A stretch of DNA of 64,000 nucleotides from Crenobacter caeni (GTDB lineage: Bacteria > Pseudomonadota > Gammaproteobacteria > Burkholderiales > Chromobacteriaceae). Both the position numbers and the translations under genes were made by a program. The notes beneath the pieces were generated by a model. That model had not been told where the DNA came from, made no database searches, and worked only from the letters and a program-made list of their open reading frames with translations. Each line of letters opens with the position of its first letter. The first letter of the stretch is position 1. The stretch is taken from contig NZ_JAAGAA010000001.1 of assembly GCF_010435965.1 (NCBI RefSeq), positions 186,001 to 250,000 of the forward strand. The letters run 5' to 3'. Positions 1 to 7,322 of this stretch are shown here, piece after piece.

Positions 1-258
1 GCGCTCGCCTTGCCGGGCGGATTGCTCATCGCCGGAGCGCTGAAGAACGGCCTGTCAGTGCTGATCGCCAGCGGCGGCGTCGCCGCGTTTGTCGCCGCCG
101 GCCTGATCGACTGGCGGGCGGGCTTGGTTTCCGTCGCCGGCACGGTGGCAGGCGGCGTTGCAGGCGTCGCGCTGGCGCGGCGCCTGCCGGTGCGCTGGCT
201 GCGCCGCTTCGTCGTCGCGCTGGGACTGATGCTGACGCTGGTGTTTTTCCTGCGCTAG
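1..258 (+). CDS. TauE/SafE family membrane permease, C-terminal part (5' end outside window)
   Basis: An open frame runs from base 1 to a TAG stop and encodes about 85 residues made of three hydrophobic stretches separated by short Arg-rich loops, including a terminal LGLMLTLVFFL helix. The layout, with Gly-rich helices and a LARRLPVRWLRR loop before the last helix, matches the C-terminal end of TauE/SafE (DUF81) inner-membrane permeases, which are proposed to export sulfite, sulfoacetate or related anions. The start lies upstream of the window. Identification rests on a short tail only. The gene ends two bases from the stop of the convergent AraC regulator. Confidence 0.6.
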   Translation, partial: ALALPGGLLIAGALKNGLSVLIASGGVAAFVAAGLIDWRAGLVSVAGTVAGGVAGVALARRLPVRWLRRFVVALGLMLTLVFFLR

Positions 259-259
259 C

Positions 260-1306
260 TTACGTCGCCACCAGCCGGCCGCGTTCGCGCAACTCGCTCG
301 GCGAGCAGTCGAACCAGCGGTGGCTCGCCCGGCAGAAATTGCTCGGGTCGGAGAAACCCAGCCGGTAGCCGATCTCGACGATGGGCAGCGTGCTGTGCTG
401 CAGCAGGTCTTCCGCCTGCTGGCGGCGCGCCTGGTCGAGCAAGCCCTGGAACGATTGCGCCTCCTGGTTCAGCTTGCGTTGCAGGGTGCGCTGCGACACG
501 CCCAGGGTCTGCGCGATGTCGCCGAGCCTCGGTTCACCCTCGGGCAGGGTGCGGCGGATCTGCTCGAGCACGCGGTCGGCGAAGCGCAGCCGTTCGATGC
601 GGCTCAGGTAGTCGCGGATCGCCTGCTCGTTCAGCGAGACCAGCATCGGGTTGGCGCCGGCGAACGGCTCGAGCATGTCGCTGTAGCAAAAGCCGATGCT
701 GTCCTGCTCGGCACCCAGGGTGACCGGCACGCCGAAGTAGTTGTCGAGGCGGGCCGAGTATTCCGGGGTCGGCTCGACGGCCAGCGCGACGAAGGTCGGC
801 TTGATCGGGTGCTGGGAGAGACGGCACGCCTGGCGGTGGATGAAGGCGAGCATCGCCACCCGTGCCGCGTGGTTGGGCTCGCTGCCGCCCAGCGTCTTGA
901 TCACCAACGCGCTGCCGCTTCGGTCGTGCCTGAGCGCCATGTGCATGGTGCTCGAGATCACCTTGCAATAGCGTGCCATCTGGCTCAGGAGTTCGGACAG
1001 GTTGGCGCTGGCGAGCATTGCCAGCCCCAGCGCGTGCAGCGAAGGCGCCTGGATTTCCTCCCCCATCTGCAGGCCGAGCAGCGGGTCGCCGGTGTGCTCG
1101 ATCGCCGCCTGCCAGAAGCGGCGCACCTGCGCGGTCGGGTAGCGCGCCTCGGGGACATGCAGCAGGCCCGCGTCCATGCCGCACTGGCGCATCAGTGGTT
1201 CGGGGTGGACGCCGTAGCCGCGCAGCGTCTGGCACAGCGCGCGTATCCAGCTGGCGAGGATGGTCGGTTCTATCGGAGAGTGATGTTGATGTAGCGGCGC
1301 ACTCAT
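260..1306 (-). CDS. AraC family transcriptional regulator (Arabinose_bd-type N-domain plus HTH)
   Basis: The 348-residue protein has an N-terminal ligand-sensing region of the Arabinose_bd type (about residues 20-210) and a C-terminal AraC/XylS double helix-turn-helix (about 250-345). Visible hallmarks are the first recognition helix GVSQRTLQRKLN and the second-HTH signature IGYRLGFSDPSNFCRASHRW. Length and layout match the OruR/ArgR-like AraC subgroup that controls amino acid or nitrogen-compound catabolism. It is transcribed divergently from the M20 hydrolase and GST pair, with a 126-base gap between start codons that contains a palindromic site. It is therefore the first candidate regulator of the neighbouring catabolic genes, although this is inference from position. 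Confidence 0.85.
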   Translation of the reverse strand: MSAPLHQHHSPIEPTILASWIRALCQTLRGYGVHPEPLMRQCGMDAGLLHVPEARYPTAQVRRFWQAAIEHTGDPLLGLQMGEEIQAPSLHALGLAMLASANLSELLSQMARYCKVISSTMHMALRHDRSGSALVIKTLGGSEPNHAARVAMLAFIHRQACRLSQHPIKPTFVALAVEPTPEYSARLDNYFGVPVTLGAEQDSIGFCYSDMLEPFAGANPMLVSLNEQAIRDYLSRIERLRFADRVLEQIRRTLPEGEPRLGDIAQTLGVSQRTLQRKLNQEAQSFQGLLDQARRQQAEDLLQHSTLPIVEIGYRLGFSDPSNFCRASHRWFDCSPSELRERGRLVAT

Positions 1307-1372
1307 TTCTCGTGTTCCCTCTTTCTTTATCTTTTTTAGATATCGAATGCTACCTCAATAGTGGCGTGCGCG

Positions 1373-1386
1373 GACAACATTTTGTC
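1373..1386. promoter_or_regulatory. Palindromic operator candidate GACAA-N4-TTGTC (copy 1)
   Basis: A perfect 5+5 bp inverted repeat with a 4-bp spacer lies between the AraC regulator start (1306) and the hydrolase start (1433). The core GGACAACNNNTTGTCG recurs almost exactly at 3562-3575 before the allE region. Shared sequence, geometry and position suggest a binding site for a dimeric regulator. AraC proteins normally prefer direct repeats, so the binder may be another protein. Confidence 0.45.
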
Positions 1387-1432
1387 GTGCGCGCCCACAT
1401 CCCTCGCCGGCGCAAGGCCTACACTGGCCGGC

Positions 1433-2731
1433 ATGCAAGCAACCCCTTCCCTTTCCCGACCCCGGCTCGATTGCGAGCGCCTGCTCGAAGGCCTGGACAC
1501 CCTGCGCGGTTTCGGCCGTTACGGCAGCGGTGTGCGGCGGACGAGCTTCGGCGAGGCCGACCTCGCGTCGCGCCACTGGCTGTGCGGACGGATGCAGGGC
1601 GCGGGGCTGGCCGCGCGCATCGACGGCGTCGGCAACGTGGTCGGCGTGTCGCCGAACCCGGGGCCCGCCTTGCTGCTCGGCTCGCATTCCGACACCCAGC
1701 CCGTCGGCGGTTATCTCGACGGCGCGCTCGGCGTGATCGCGGCGATCGAAGTCGCCCGTGCGCTCGCGTCGTGCCCGGCCACCGCCCACCTCGCCGTCGA
1801 CGTGATGAGTTTTGTCGACGAGGAGGGTAGCCACTACGGCTTCCTGGGCAGCCTGAGCGCGGCCGGCCTGATGACGCAGGCCGGGCTCGACGCCGCGCTG
1901 AGCCATACCGGCGTGCCCCTGCCCGAACTGTTGCACGCGGCAGGCTTGAGCGGGCAGGTCGAGCCGCTGGCGCTGGCGCGCTACGCCGGCTTTCTCGAGC
2001 TGCATATCGAGCAGGGGCCGTGGCTGGACGACGCGGGCGAGGCGATCGGCGTGGTGTCGGCGATCGTCGGCGCGCGCAACCTCGACATCACGACGCACGG
2101 GCAGATGAACCACGCCGGTTCGACGCCGATGGTCCGCCGGCGCGACGCCGGGCGTGCGCTGATCGTGCTCGCGCACGAACTGGACATGCTGCTTGCCTGT
2201 TTTGCCGGCCCGTACACGGTGTGGAACTTCGGCCGGATGGAATTTTTGCCCGGCGCGGCGGCCATCGTGCCGGAGGAGGGGCGGTTGCGGCTGCAGTTTC
2301 GCGACCAGGACGAGGCCTTGCTCGACCGCATCGAGGCGGCCGTCGGCGAACTGGTCGCCGCGCACGACGGGCAAGGCGGGGTCGAATGCAGGCTCTCCCG
2401 CAGCGGCGAGCCGACGCGTGCCGTGGGCATGGACGCGGGTCTGCGGGAGGCCTGCGTCCATGCGGCACAACGGGTGGCGCCCGGTGCATGGCGGACGATG
2501 CCCAGCGGCGCGCTGCACGACGCGGGCATCCTCGGCCGCGTGATGCCGGCCGCGATGCTGTTCGTGCCGAGCATCGGCGGCATCAGCCACAACGTGGCGG
2601 AAGAGACACGGCGCGAGCACCTGTGCCTGGGTGCCGAGGCCTTGCTGTCGGCGGTGTTGCGCTGGGCAGCGGATAACGGACGCCTTGCCGCGGGCGAGGC
2701 GGATAAACAGACAGGAGCGATGGAATGTTGA
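1433..2731 (+). CDS. M20 family amidohydrolase (allantoate amidohydrolase / N-carbamoyl-L-amino acid hydrolase type)
   Basis: The 432-residue product carries the full metal set of the AllC/HyuC/beta-ureidopropionase branch of peptidase family M20: H85 and D96 (SHSDT...YLDG), the EE pair at 130-131 (VDEEGSHYG), H191 (HIEQGP) and H386 (ISHNVAEE), plus the TMPSGALHDA loop. Such enzymes use two divalent metals to hydrolyse a ureido or carbamoyl C-N bond, releasing ammonia and CO2. In this setting allantoate is the natural guess, because allantoinase and ureidoglycine aminohydrolase lie nearby. Another N-carbamoyl amino acid cannot be excluded. ATG 1433 is preferred over an upstream in-frame GTG at 1361 because the family domain begins just after it. 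The end overlaps the GST gene by 7 bases. Confidence 0.8.
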   Translation: MQATPSLSRPRLDCERLLEGLDTLRGFGRYGSGVRRTSFGEADLASRHWLCGRMQGAGLAARIDGVGNVVGVSPNPGPALLLGSHSDTQPVGGYLDGALGVIAAIEVARALASCPATAHLAVDVMSFVDEEGSHYGFLGSLSAAGLMTQAGLDAALSHTGVPLPELLHAAGLSGQVEPLALARYAGFLELHIEQGPWLDDAGEAIGVVSAIVGARNLDITTHGQMNHAGSTPMVRRRDAGRALIVLAHELDMLLACFAGPYTVWNFGRMEFLPGAAAIVPEEGRLRLQFRDQDEALLDRIEAAVGELVAAHDGQGGVECRLSRSGEPTRAVGMDAGLREACVHAAQRVAPGAWRTMPSGALHDAGILGRVMPAAMLFVPSIGGISHNVAEETRREHLCLGAEALLSAVLRWAADNGRLAAGEADKQTGAMEC

Positions 2732-3381
2732 CAGTCTACGGCCGGCACAACTCGGCCAACGTGCAGAAAGTGTTGTGGATGCTGGGCGAGCTCGGCCTCG
2801 ACTACGAGCGGATCAACGTCGGCGGCAGCTTCGGCGGCAACGACGATGCGGGCTACCTCAGGCTGAACCCGAACGGCAAGGTGCCGACGCTGGTCGACGG
2901 CGAACTCGCGCTGTTCGAATCGAACGCCATCGTCCGCTACCTGGCGGCCCGCTACGGCGGCGAGCGCTGGTGGCCGGCCGACCCGGCGGTACGCGCGGTT
3001 GGGGACAAGTGGCTGGACTGGCAGCTCTCGACGCTCGCCGACGCGCTGGGGCCGGTGTTCGTCGCGACCATCAAGACCGAACCCGAGCGCCGCGACGAGG
3101 CGGCCATCGCCAGGGGCGCCGCCCGCCTGCACGGCTGCTGGCAGATCCTGCAGCCTGCGCTCGAGGCCAAACCTTACCTCGGTGGTACCGAGCCGGGTAT
3201 CGCCGACATCGTGCTGGGCACGATGTTCGCCCGCTACCGTGCGCTGCCCATCGTCCACCTCGAGATGCCGGCGCTGGACGCGTGGTTTGCCCGCCTGTCC
3301 GAGCGGCCGGCCTGCCGCACGCATGTGCTGCGCCCGATCGGCACCACCCCCGGAGAGTGGGCCCGCCTCGAGCGCGGCTGA
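2725..3381 (+). CDS. Glutathione S-transferase family protein
   Basis: The 218-residue product begins with a thioredoxin-fold domain (about 1-75) containing the cis-proline segment NPNGKVPTL and the glutathione gamma-Glu contact ESNAIVRYL. An all-helical C-terminal domain follows. This is the normal length and order for a bacterial cytosolic GST. Its start codon lies inside the end of the upstream M20 amidohydrolase, so the two are translationally coupled. The physiological substrate is unknown. The coupling suggests a role next to the amidohydrolase reaction, though detoxification GSTs are often passengers in operons. A small hairpin with a T-run follows the stop. Confidence 0.85.
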   Translation: MLTVYGRHNSANVQKVLWMLGELGLDYERINVGGSFGGNDDAGYLRLNPNGKVPTLVDGELALFESNAIVRYLAARYGGERWWPADPAVRAVGDKWLDWQLSTLADALGPVFVATIKTEPERRDEAAIARGAARLHGCWQILQPALEAKPYLGGTEPGIADIVLGTMFARYRALPIVHLEMPALDAWFARLSERPACRTHVLRPIGTTPGEWARLERG

Positions 3382-3416
3382 TCCGTATCTTCCCTTTGCG
3401 TTTGTTCTCCTCCTTT

Positions 3417-3443
3417 GCCGCCTGCACCCCGGGCGGCTTTTTT
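3417..3443 (+). terminator. Rho-independent terminator after the GST gene
   Basis: A GCCGCC/GGCGGC stem is followed by six T residues, 36 bases downstream of the GST stop. The stem is short (6 bp), so confidence is moderate. Confidence 0.6.
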
Positions 3444-3561
3444 CATGCGTGTTTGCCGGCCGTCGGCCGCCTCTTGCACCCGGCGCAGAGCGGCGGGCGC
3501 TTGCGTGTGATGGATGTCTGTATTGCGTGCCCTGCAAGCGGCAAAAGCCGTGGCGCGCTTG

Positions 3562-3575
3562 GACAACGTGTTGTC
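3562..3575. promoter_or_regulatory. Palindromic operator candidate GACAA-N4-TTGTC (copy 2)
   Basis: A perfect 5+5 inverted repeat with a CGTG spacer. It matches the copy at 1373-1386, including the flanking G before and after the core, and lies about 130 bases upstream of the allE start. A shared regulator for the hydrolase/GST unit and the allE unit is the simplest reading. Confidence 0.45.
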
Positions 3576-3705
3576 GCCACGGGACAGAGACGGTGCGAAA
3601 CGGGGGAGTAGACTGGCTTCACTTTCAGAGACAAACCGAAGCAAGCTGAAAGTTAAACGAATTTGGCCGAATAAAGCCGCTAATTAACCGAAATTGGAGA
3701 CAGTT

Positions 3706-4479
3706 ATGCCTTACCCAGTTGGTCTGCTGAAGAACCGCTCCGTCGTCAAGCATGGTGAATGGGCCGTGATCGCCCCCGAAGGCCGCGTCATCAACTGCGT
3801 GCCGGGTTTCTCCGATTGCAAGATGACCATCCTGGCAACCCCGAAAATGGGCGCGAGCTTCATCCAGTTCATCGGCACCGTCGGCGCTGCCGGCAAGACC
3901 ACCCTGAAGTACGGTGGCAAGGAACATGAAGAGAGCTTCGTCTACATCCTCGACGGCGAAGGCGAACTGAAGATCACCGTCGGCGGCGAGAGCAAGGTCT
4001 ACGGCCAGGGCGGCTACGCGTACGCCACCGCCGGCACCGGCATCGAGTTCGAGAACGTCAACGGCAAGGAATGCCGCATCCTGCTGTACAAGCAGCGCTA
4101 CGTGCCGCACCCGGATGGCCGCGCTCCGTTCAACGTGTTCGGCAACACCAACGACATCGACTGGGTTGACTACGACGGCATGAGCAACGTCCACCTCAAG
4201 GACCTGCTGCCGGTCAACGAAGCGTTCGACATGAACATGCACATCCTGTCGTTCGACCCGGACGGCTGCCACCCCTTCGTGGAAACCCACGTGCAGGAAC
4301 ATGGCGCCTACCTGTACGAAGGCGAAGGCCTGTACATGATGGGCGAGGACTGGATCCACGTTAAGGCGGAAGACTTCATGTGGTTCGGCCCGTTCACCAA
4401 GCAGGCCGTGTACGCGACCGGCCGTGGCCCGCTGACCTACATCTACTCGAAAGACTGCAACCGCGACGTCGAGATCTGA
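3706..4479 (+). CDS. allE: (S)-ureidoglycine aminohydrolase
   Basis: The 257-residue protein is a bicupin of the AllE/YlbA family (E. coli AllE is about 261 residues). Family members use Mn2+ to release ammonia from (S)-ureidoglycine, giving (S)-ureidoglycolate, the step after allantoate amidohydrolase. The C-terminal cupin shows the expected ligand pattern E193-x-H195-x3-H199 (ETHVQEH) with Q233 (KQAVYATG). The N-terminal cupin has the HEESFVYILDGEGEL strand pair. ATG 3706 is chosen because GGAGA stands 5 bases upstream; an in-frame TTG at 3694 lacks such a site. It leads a unit with the carbamoyltransferase 58 bases downstream. Codon use is strongly biased, suggesting high expression. Confidence 0.93.
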   Translation: MPYPVGLLKNRSVVKHGEWAVIAPEGRVINCVPGFSDCKMTILATPKMGASFIQFIGTVGAAGKTTLKYGGKEHEESFVYILDGEGELKITVGGESKVYGQGGYAYATAGTGIEFENVNGKECRILLYKQRYVPHPDGRAPFNVFGNTNDIDWVDYDGMSNVHLKDLLPVNEAFDMNMHILSFDPDGCHPFVETHVQEHGAYLYEGEGLYMMGEDWIHVKAEDFMWFGPFTKQAVYATGRGPLTYIYSKDCNRDVEI

Positions 4480-4537
4480 GCGCGGCGCCCGGCACACGAA
4501 TACTCACTGAAAAATTCACGATAAAAGGAAAGCAATC

Positions 4538-5566
4538 ATGGCACTGACCAAAGAATTCAAAGCCAAGGACATCCGCGAAACGCTGGCCGCCACCGGCATG
4601 AAGGGCAAGAACATCACCTTCCTCGACGACTTCAGCCGCGAACAGATCCTGTCGCTGTACCAGTCCGCCGAGATGCTCGAGCCGTTCATGCGCACCGGCA
4701 CCAACCTGCTGCAAGGCAAGACGCTGTACACCCTGTTCTTCCAGCCGTCGACCCGTACCCGTTGCAGCCACGAAAACGCCATGCTGCGCCTGGGCGGCAA
4801 CGTGATCACCGAAGCCGACCCGCTGCACAACAGCTCGGCCGCCAAGAACGAAAGCCTGTACGACAGCCTGCGTGTGACCAGCCAGTACGCTGACGTGATC
4901 GTGATGCGCCACCCGGACGACAAGGAAGCGCTCGGCGCGATCGAAGAGCTGGGCGGCAACGGTAGCCCGATCATCTCCGGCGGCTACGGCCACGTGACCC
5001 ACCCGACCCAGGGCCTGCTCGACAGCTACAGCTGCTACCGCGCCTTCGGCGACCTGGAAAACGCCACCGTCGTGATCAGCTCGCCTGACCTGTCGCGTGC
5101 CCGCTCCGGCCAATCCTTCGCGCTGGCCCTGGCCGCCATGGGCGCCCGCATCGTGTACACCGGCACCAGCGAACTGCGTACCCCGGACATCATCCGCGAG
5201 AAGCTGACCCGCATGGGCGCCCGTTGGGAAGAACACTTCGACCTGAACGTGAAGCAGCATGAAGAGCTGTTCGCCGACGTCGGCGCCGACCTGGTCTACC
5301 TGCCGGGCTGCTCGGTGAAGAAGGACGACCCGAACCGCGAAGACTTCATGAAGAAGCTCTCCAACCACTACATCTCCCTCGAGATGCTGGAGAACATCAA
5401 GAAGAAGACCGGCAAGGTGGTCGGCGTGCACCACTCGCTGCCGCGCAACCCGGGCGAGTTCGACATGGGCATCGACGCTACCGAACACGAGCTGTACTTC
5501 AAGGCAATCGGCTTCTCCGTCGCGATCCGCATGGCCCTCCTGGCCGCGGTGGTCGGTGTGAACTAA
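4538..5566 (+). CDS. Aspartate/ornithine carbamoyltransferase family protein, candidate ureide (oxamate-type) carbamoyltransferase
   Basis: The 342-residue product has both halves of the ATCase/OTCase fold. The carbamoyl-phosphate loop S71-T-R-T-R75 lies in FFQPSTRTR. The motif H155-P-T-Q158 (GHVTHPTQ) is ATCase-like rather than the HPCQ of ornithine enzymes. The second-substrate loop reads HHSLPRNPGEFD. It lacks clear ornithine SMG or standard PyrB signatures and sits directly after allE in a ureide cluster, so it is unlikely to be the pyrimidine or arginine enzyme. An attractive inference is phosphorolysis of oxalurate or a related ureido acid to oxamate plus carbamoyl phosphate. The E. coli YgeW family is the other possibility. 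A strong terminator follows. Confidence 0.75.
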   Translation: MALTKEFKAKDIRETLAATGMKGKNITFLDDFSREQILSLYQSAEMLEPFMRTGTNLLQGKTLYTLFFQPSTRTRCSHENAMLRLGGNVITEADPLHNSSAAKNESLYDSLRVTSQYADVIVMRHPDDKEALGAIEELGGNGSPIISGGYGHVTHPTQGLLDSYSCYRAFGDLENATVVISSPDLSRARSGQSFALALAAMGARIVYTGTSELRTPDIIREKLTRMGARWEEHFDLNVKQHEELFADVGADLVYLPGCSVKKDDPNREDFMKKLSNHYISLEMLENIKKKTGKVVGVHHSLPRNPGEFDMGIDATEHELYFKAIGFSVAIRMALLAAVVGVN

Positions 5567-5581
5567 GCGATGCGTCACTGG

Positions 5582-5608
5582 AAAGGGGGAAGCGATTCCC
5601 CCTTTTTT
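5582..5608 (+). terminator. Strong intrinsic terminator after the carbamoyltransferase gene
   Basis: A 10-bp perfect stem (AAAGGGGGAA / TTCCCCCTTT) with a GCGA tetraloop is followed by a T-run to 5608. It separates the allE-carbamoyltransferase unit from the first YfcC gene. Confidence 0.92.
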
Positions 5609-5692
5609 CCGGACCTCGATTGTTGTTTTCCGGCAGCCGCCGCCGGGTTTAGCAAGCGGCGGTTGCGGAACTACCTCATTGGAGATGCAATC

Positions 5693-7147
5693 ATGGCAAT
5701 CCCAAGCTCCTCTCCCGCTACCGGCGCCGCCGGCGCTGCTGCTCCCGCCAAGAAATCCGGCTTCAAGATGCCGGACATCTACATCGTCCTCGCCATCTTC
5801 ATCATGGTGATGGCGGTGCTCACCTATATCGTTCCTGCTGGCCAGTACGACCGCGAAAAGGTCGAGACCGCGCACGGCGTGAAGGAATTCGTCGTCGCCG
5901 GCACCTACAAGCAGATCGAGCAGCACCCGGTCGGCTTCATGGACCTGGTCACCGCGATCCCCGACGGCCTGAACCGCGCCTCCGGCATCGTGTTCCTGAC
6001 CTTCCTGGTCGGCGCCGGCATGGGCCTGATCAAGCGCGCCGGCCTGATCGACATCGGCGTGCAGAAGCTCGCCCGTGCGGTCGGCAACAAGGAAGTGCTG
6101 ATCATCCCGATCCTGATGACGCTGTTCAGCGCGCTGGGCGCCTTCATCGGCGTGCCCGAACTGTCGCTGGCCTACCTGCCCATCCTGCTGCCGCTCTTTT
6201 ACCGGCTGGGGTATGACGGCATGACCGCGATGGCGGTGTCGCTGCTCGGCCCGTGCATGGGCTTCATCTTCGGCCTGACCATCCCGGGTTCGGTCGGTGT
6301 CGGCCAGCAGATCGCGCAACTGCCGATTTTCTCCGGTTCCGGCTTCCGCGCCGTGATCCTGGCGATCGCCGTGGTGATGTCGGTGGCCTACACCATGTAC
6401 TACGCGTCCAAGGTGAAGAAGAACCCGAGCAAGAGCCTGACTTTCGATACTGACATCGAGATGCGCGCCAAGCTGGCCGAAGGCGAACAGAAGGGCGAGA
6501 TCACCGCGACCCGTCGCCAGATCCTGGCCGGCTACGCCTGCTTCGTGATGTTCCCGGCCGCCATTGCCACCATCCTGATCAACAACCTGGGCTTCGGCGC
6601 CATCGGCGGCCTGTTCCTGTTCATCGGCCTCGCCGCAGCCGCGATCGCCGGCAAGAAGCCGCAGCAGATCTGTGACGACCTGAACGCGTCGATGCGCGAC
6701 ATCATGGTCGCCGCGCTGCTGTGCGGTGTGGCCAGCGCCATCGCCGTGGTGATGGACCGCGGCATCATCACCGACACCCTGGTGTACTACCTCGAGGCGA
6801 TGCTGCGCGTGGTACCGCCGGAAGCTTCCGCCGTCGGCATCTTCTGGACCCAGTCGATCTTCAACTTCCTGGTGCCGGGCGCGACCGCGCTGACCGTGCT
6901 GACCCTGCCGGTACTGTCGCCGCTGGCCACGCTGCTGGACATCCCGCAGCAGGTGGTGGTGACCGCCAACGCCTGGGGCGGCCAGCTGACCGACATCTTC
7001 TTCCCGACGTCCGGCTTCTTCGTCGCCACCCTGATGCTGGCCAAGGTCGAGTTCAGCAAGTGGATCCGCTTCTACTTCCCGCTGATGATGGCCCTGGGCG
7101 TGATGTCGAGCATCGCGCTGGTGATCCAGCAGGCCATGGGTCTGTAA
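5693..7147 (+). CDS. YfcC family membrane carrier, paralogue 1
   Basis: The 484-residue polytopic inner-membrane protein belongs to the YfcC/DcuC-like family, starting MPDIYIVLAIF after a short Ala/Ser-rich cytoplasmic tail. It shows the family signatures VPAGQYDRE, GVPELSLAYLPILLPL and GLTIPGSVGVGQ. The second hairpin region reads PGATALTVLTLP, unlike the SGSGQT form in the other three paralogues here. It may therefore carry a different substrate. ATG 5693 has GGAG 8 bases upstream. The substrate of YfcC proteins is not settled; by context, uptake or exchange of ureides or carboxylates such as allantoate or oxamate is plausible. A strong terminator follows. Confidence 0.85.
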   Translation: MAIPSSSPATGAAGAAAPAKKSGFKMPDIYIVLAIFIMVMAVLTYIVPAGQYDREKVETAHGVKEFVVAGTYKQIEQHPVGFMDLVTAIPDGLNRASGIVFLTFLVGAGMGLIKRAGLIDIGVQKLARAVGNKEVLIIPILMTLFSALGAFIGVPELSLAYLPILLPLFYRLGYDGMTAMAVSLLGPCMGFIFGLTIPGSVGVGQQIAQLPIFSGSGFRAVILAIAVVMSVAYTMYYASKVKKNPSKSLTFDTDIEMRAKLAEGEQKGEITATRRQILAGYACFVMFPAAIATILINNLGFGAIGGLFLFIGLAAAAIAGKKPQQICDDLNASMRDIMVAALLCGVASAIAVVMDRGIITDTLVYYLEAMLRVVPPEASAVGIFWTQSIFNFLVPGATALTVLTLPVLSPLATLLDIPQQVVVTANAWGGQLTDIFFPTSGFFVATLMLAKVEFSKWIRFYFPLMMALGVMSSIALVIQQAMGL

Positions 7148-7180
7148 GTCTCCGGCCAAGCCGGAAGGTGTGTCCCCGCG

Positions 7181-7212
7181 CGGGCCTGTCGACGCCGACA
7201 GGCCCGTTTTTT
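7181..7212 (+). terminator. Intrinsic terminator after YfcC paralogue 1
   Basis: An 11-bp perfect stem (CGGGCCTGTCG / CGACAGGCCCG) with an ACGC loop is followed by six T residues. Confidence 0.93.
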
Positions 7213-7322
7213 CTGGGGTGCGGCCGCGTCCGAGGGCGCGACGGACGGGACACGCCGTTTCGCTGCATTGCAGTGCCGCGCATGCCGCATGCGGGCGCTG
7301 CCGTTCGCAAAGGAATGTCCTG

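Larger units (their letters stand above)
3382..3705 (+). other. 324-base intergenic region upstream of allE
   Basis: The gap holds the GST terminator, the GACAA-N4-TTGTC palindrome (3562-3575), and an 8-bp inverted repeat ACTTTCAG (3621-3628) / CTGAAAGT (3646-3653) with a 17-base loop. An AT-rich stretch (about 3640-3695) follows, and then a GGAGA ribosome binding site at 3696-3700. It reads as the main promoter/operator region for the allE and carbamoyltransferase unit. No convincing coding frame is seen. Confidence 0.55.

Noticed and set aside
320-1294. Plus-strand frame opposite the AraC regulator
   Set aside because: The minus-strand product has clear AraC HTH motifs; this frame has none.
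1361-1432. GTG start for the M20 hydrolase
   Set aside because: It would start upstream of the palindrome and add 24 residues outside the family domain; ATG 1433 is preferred.
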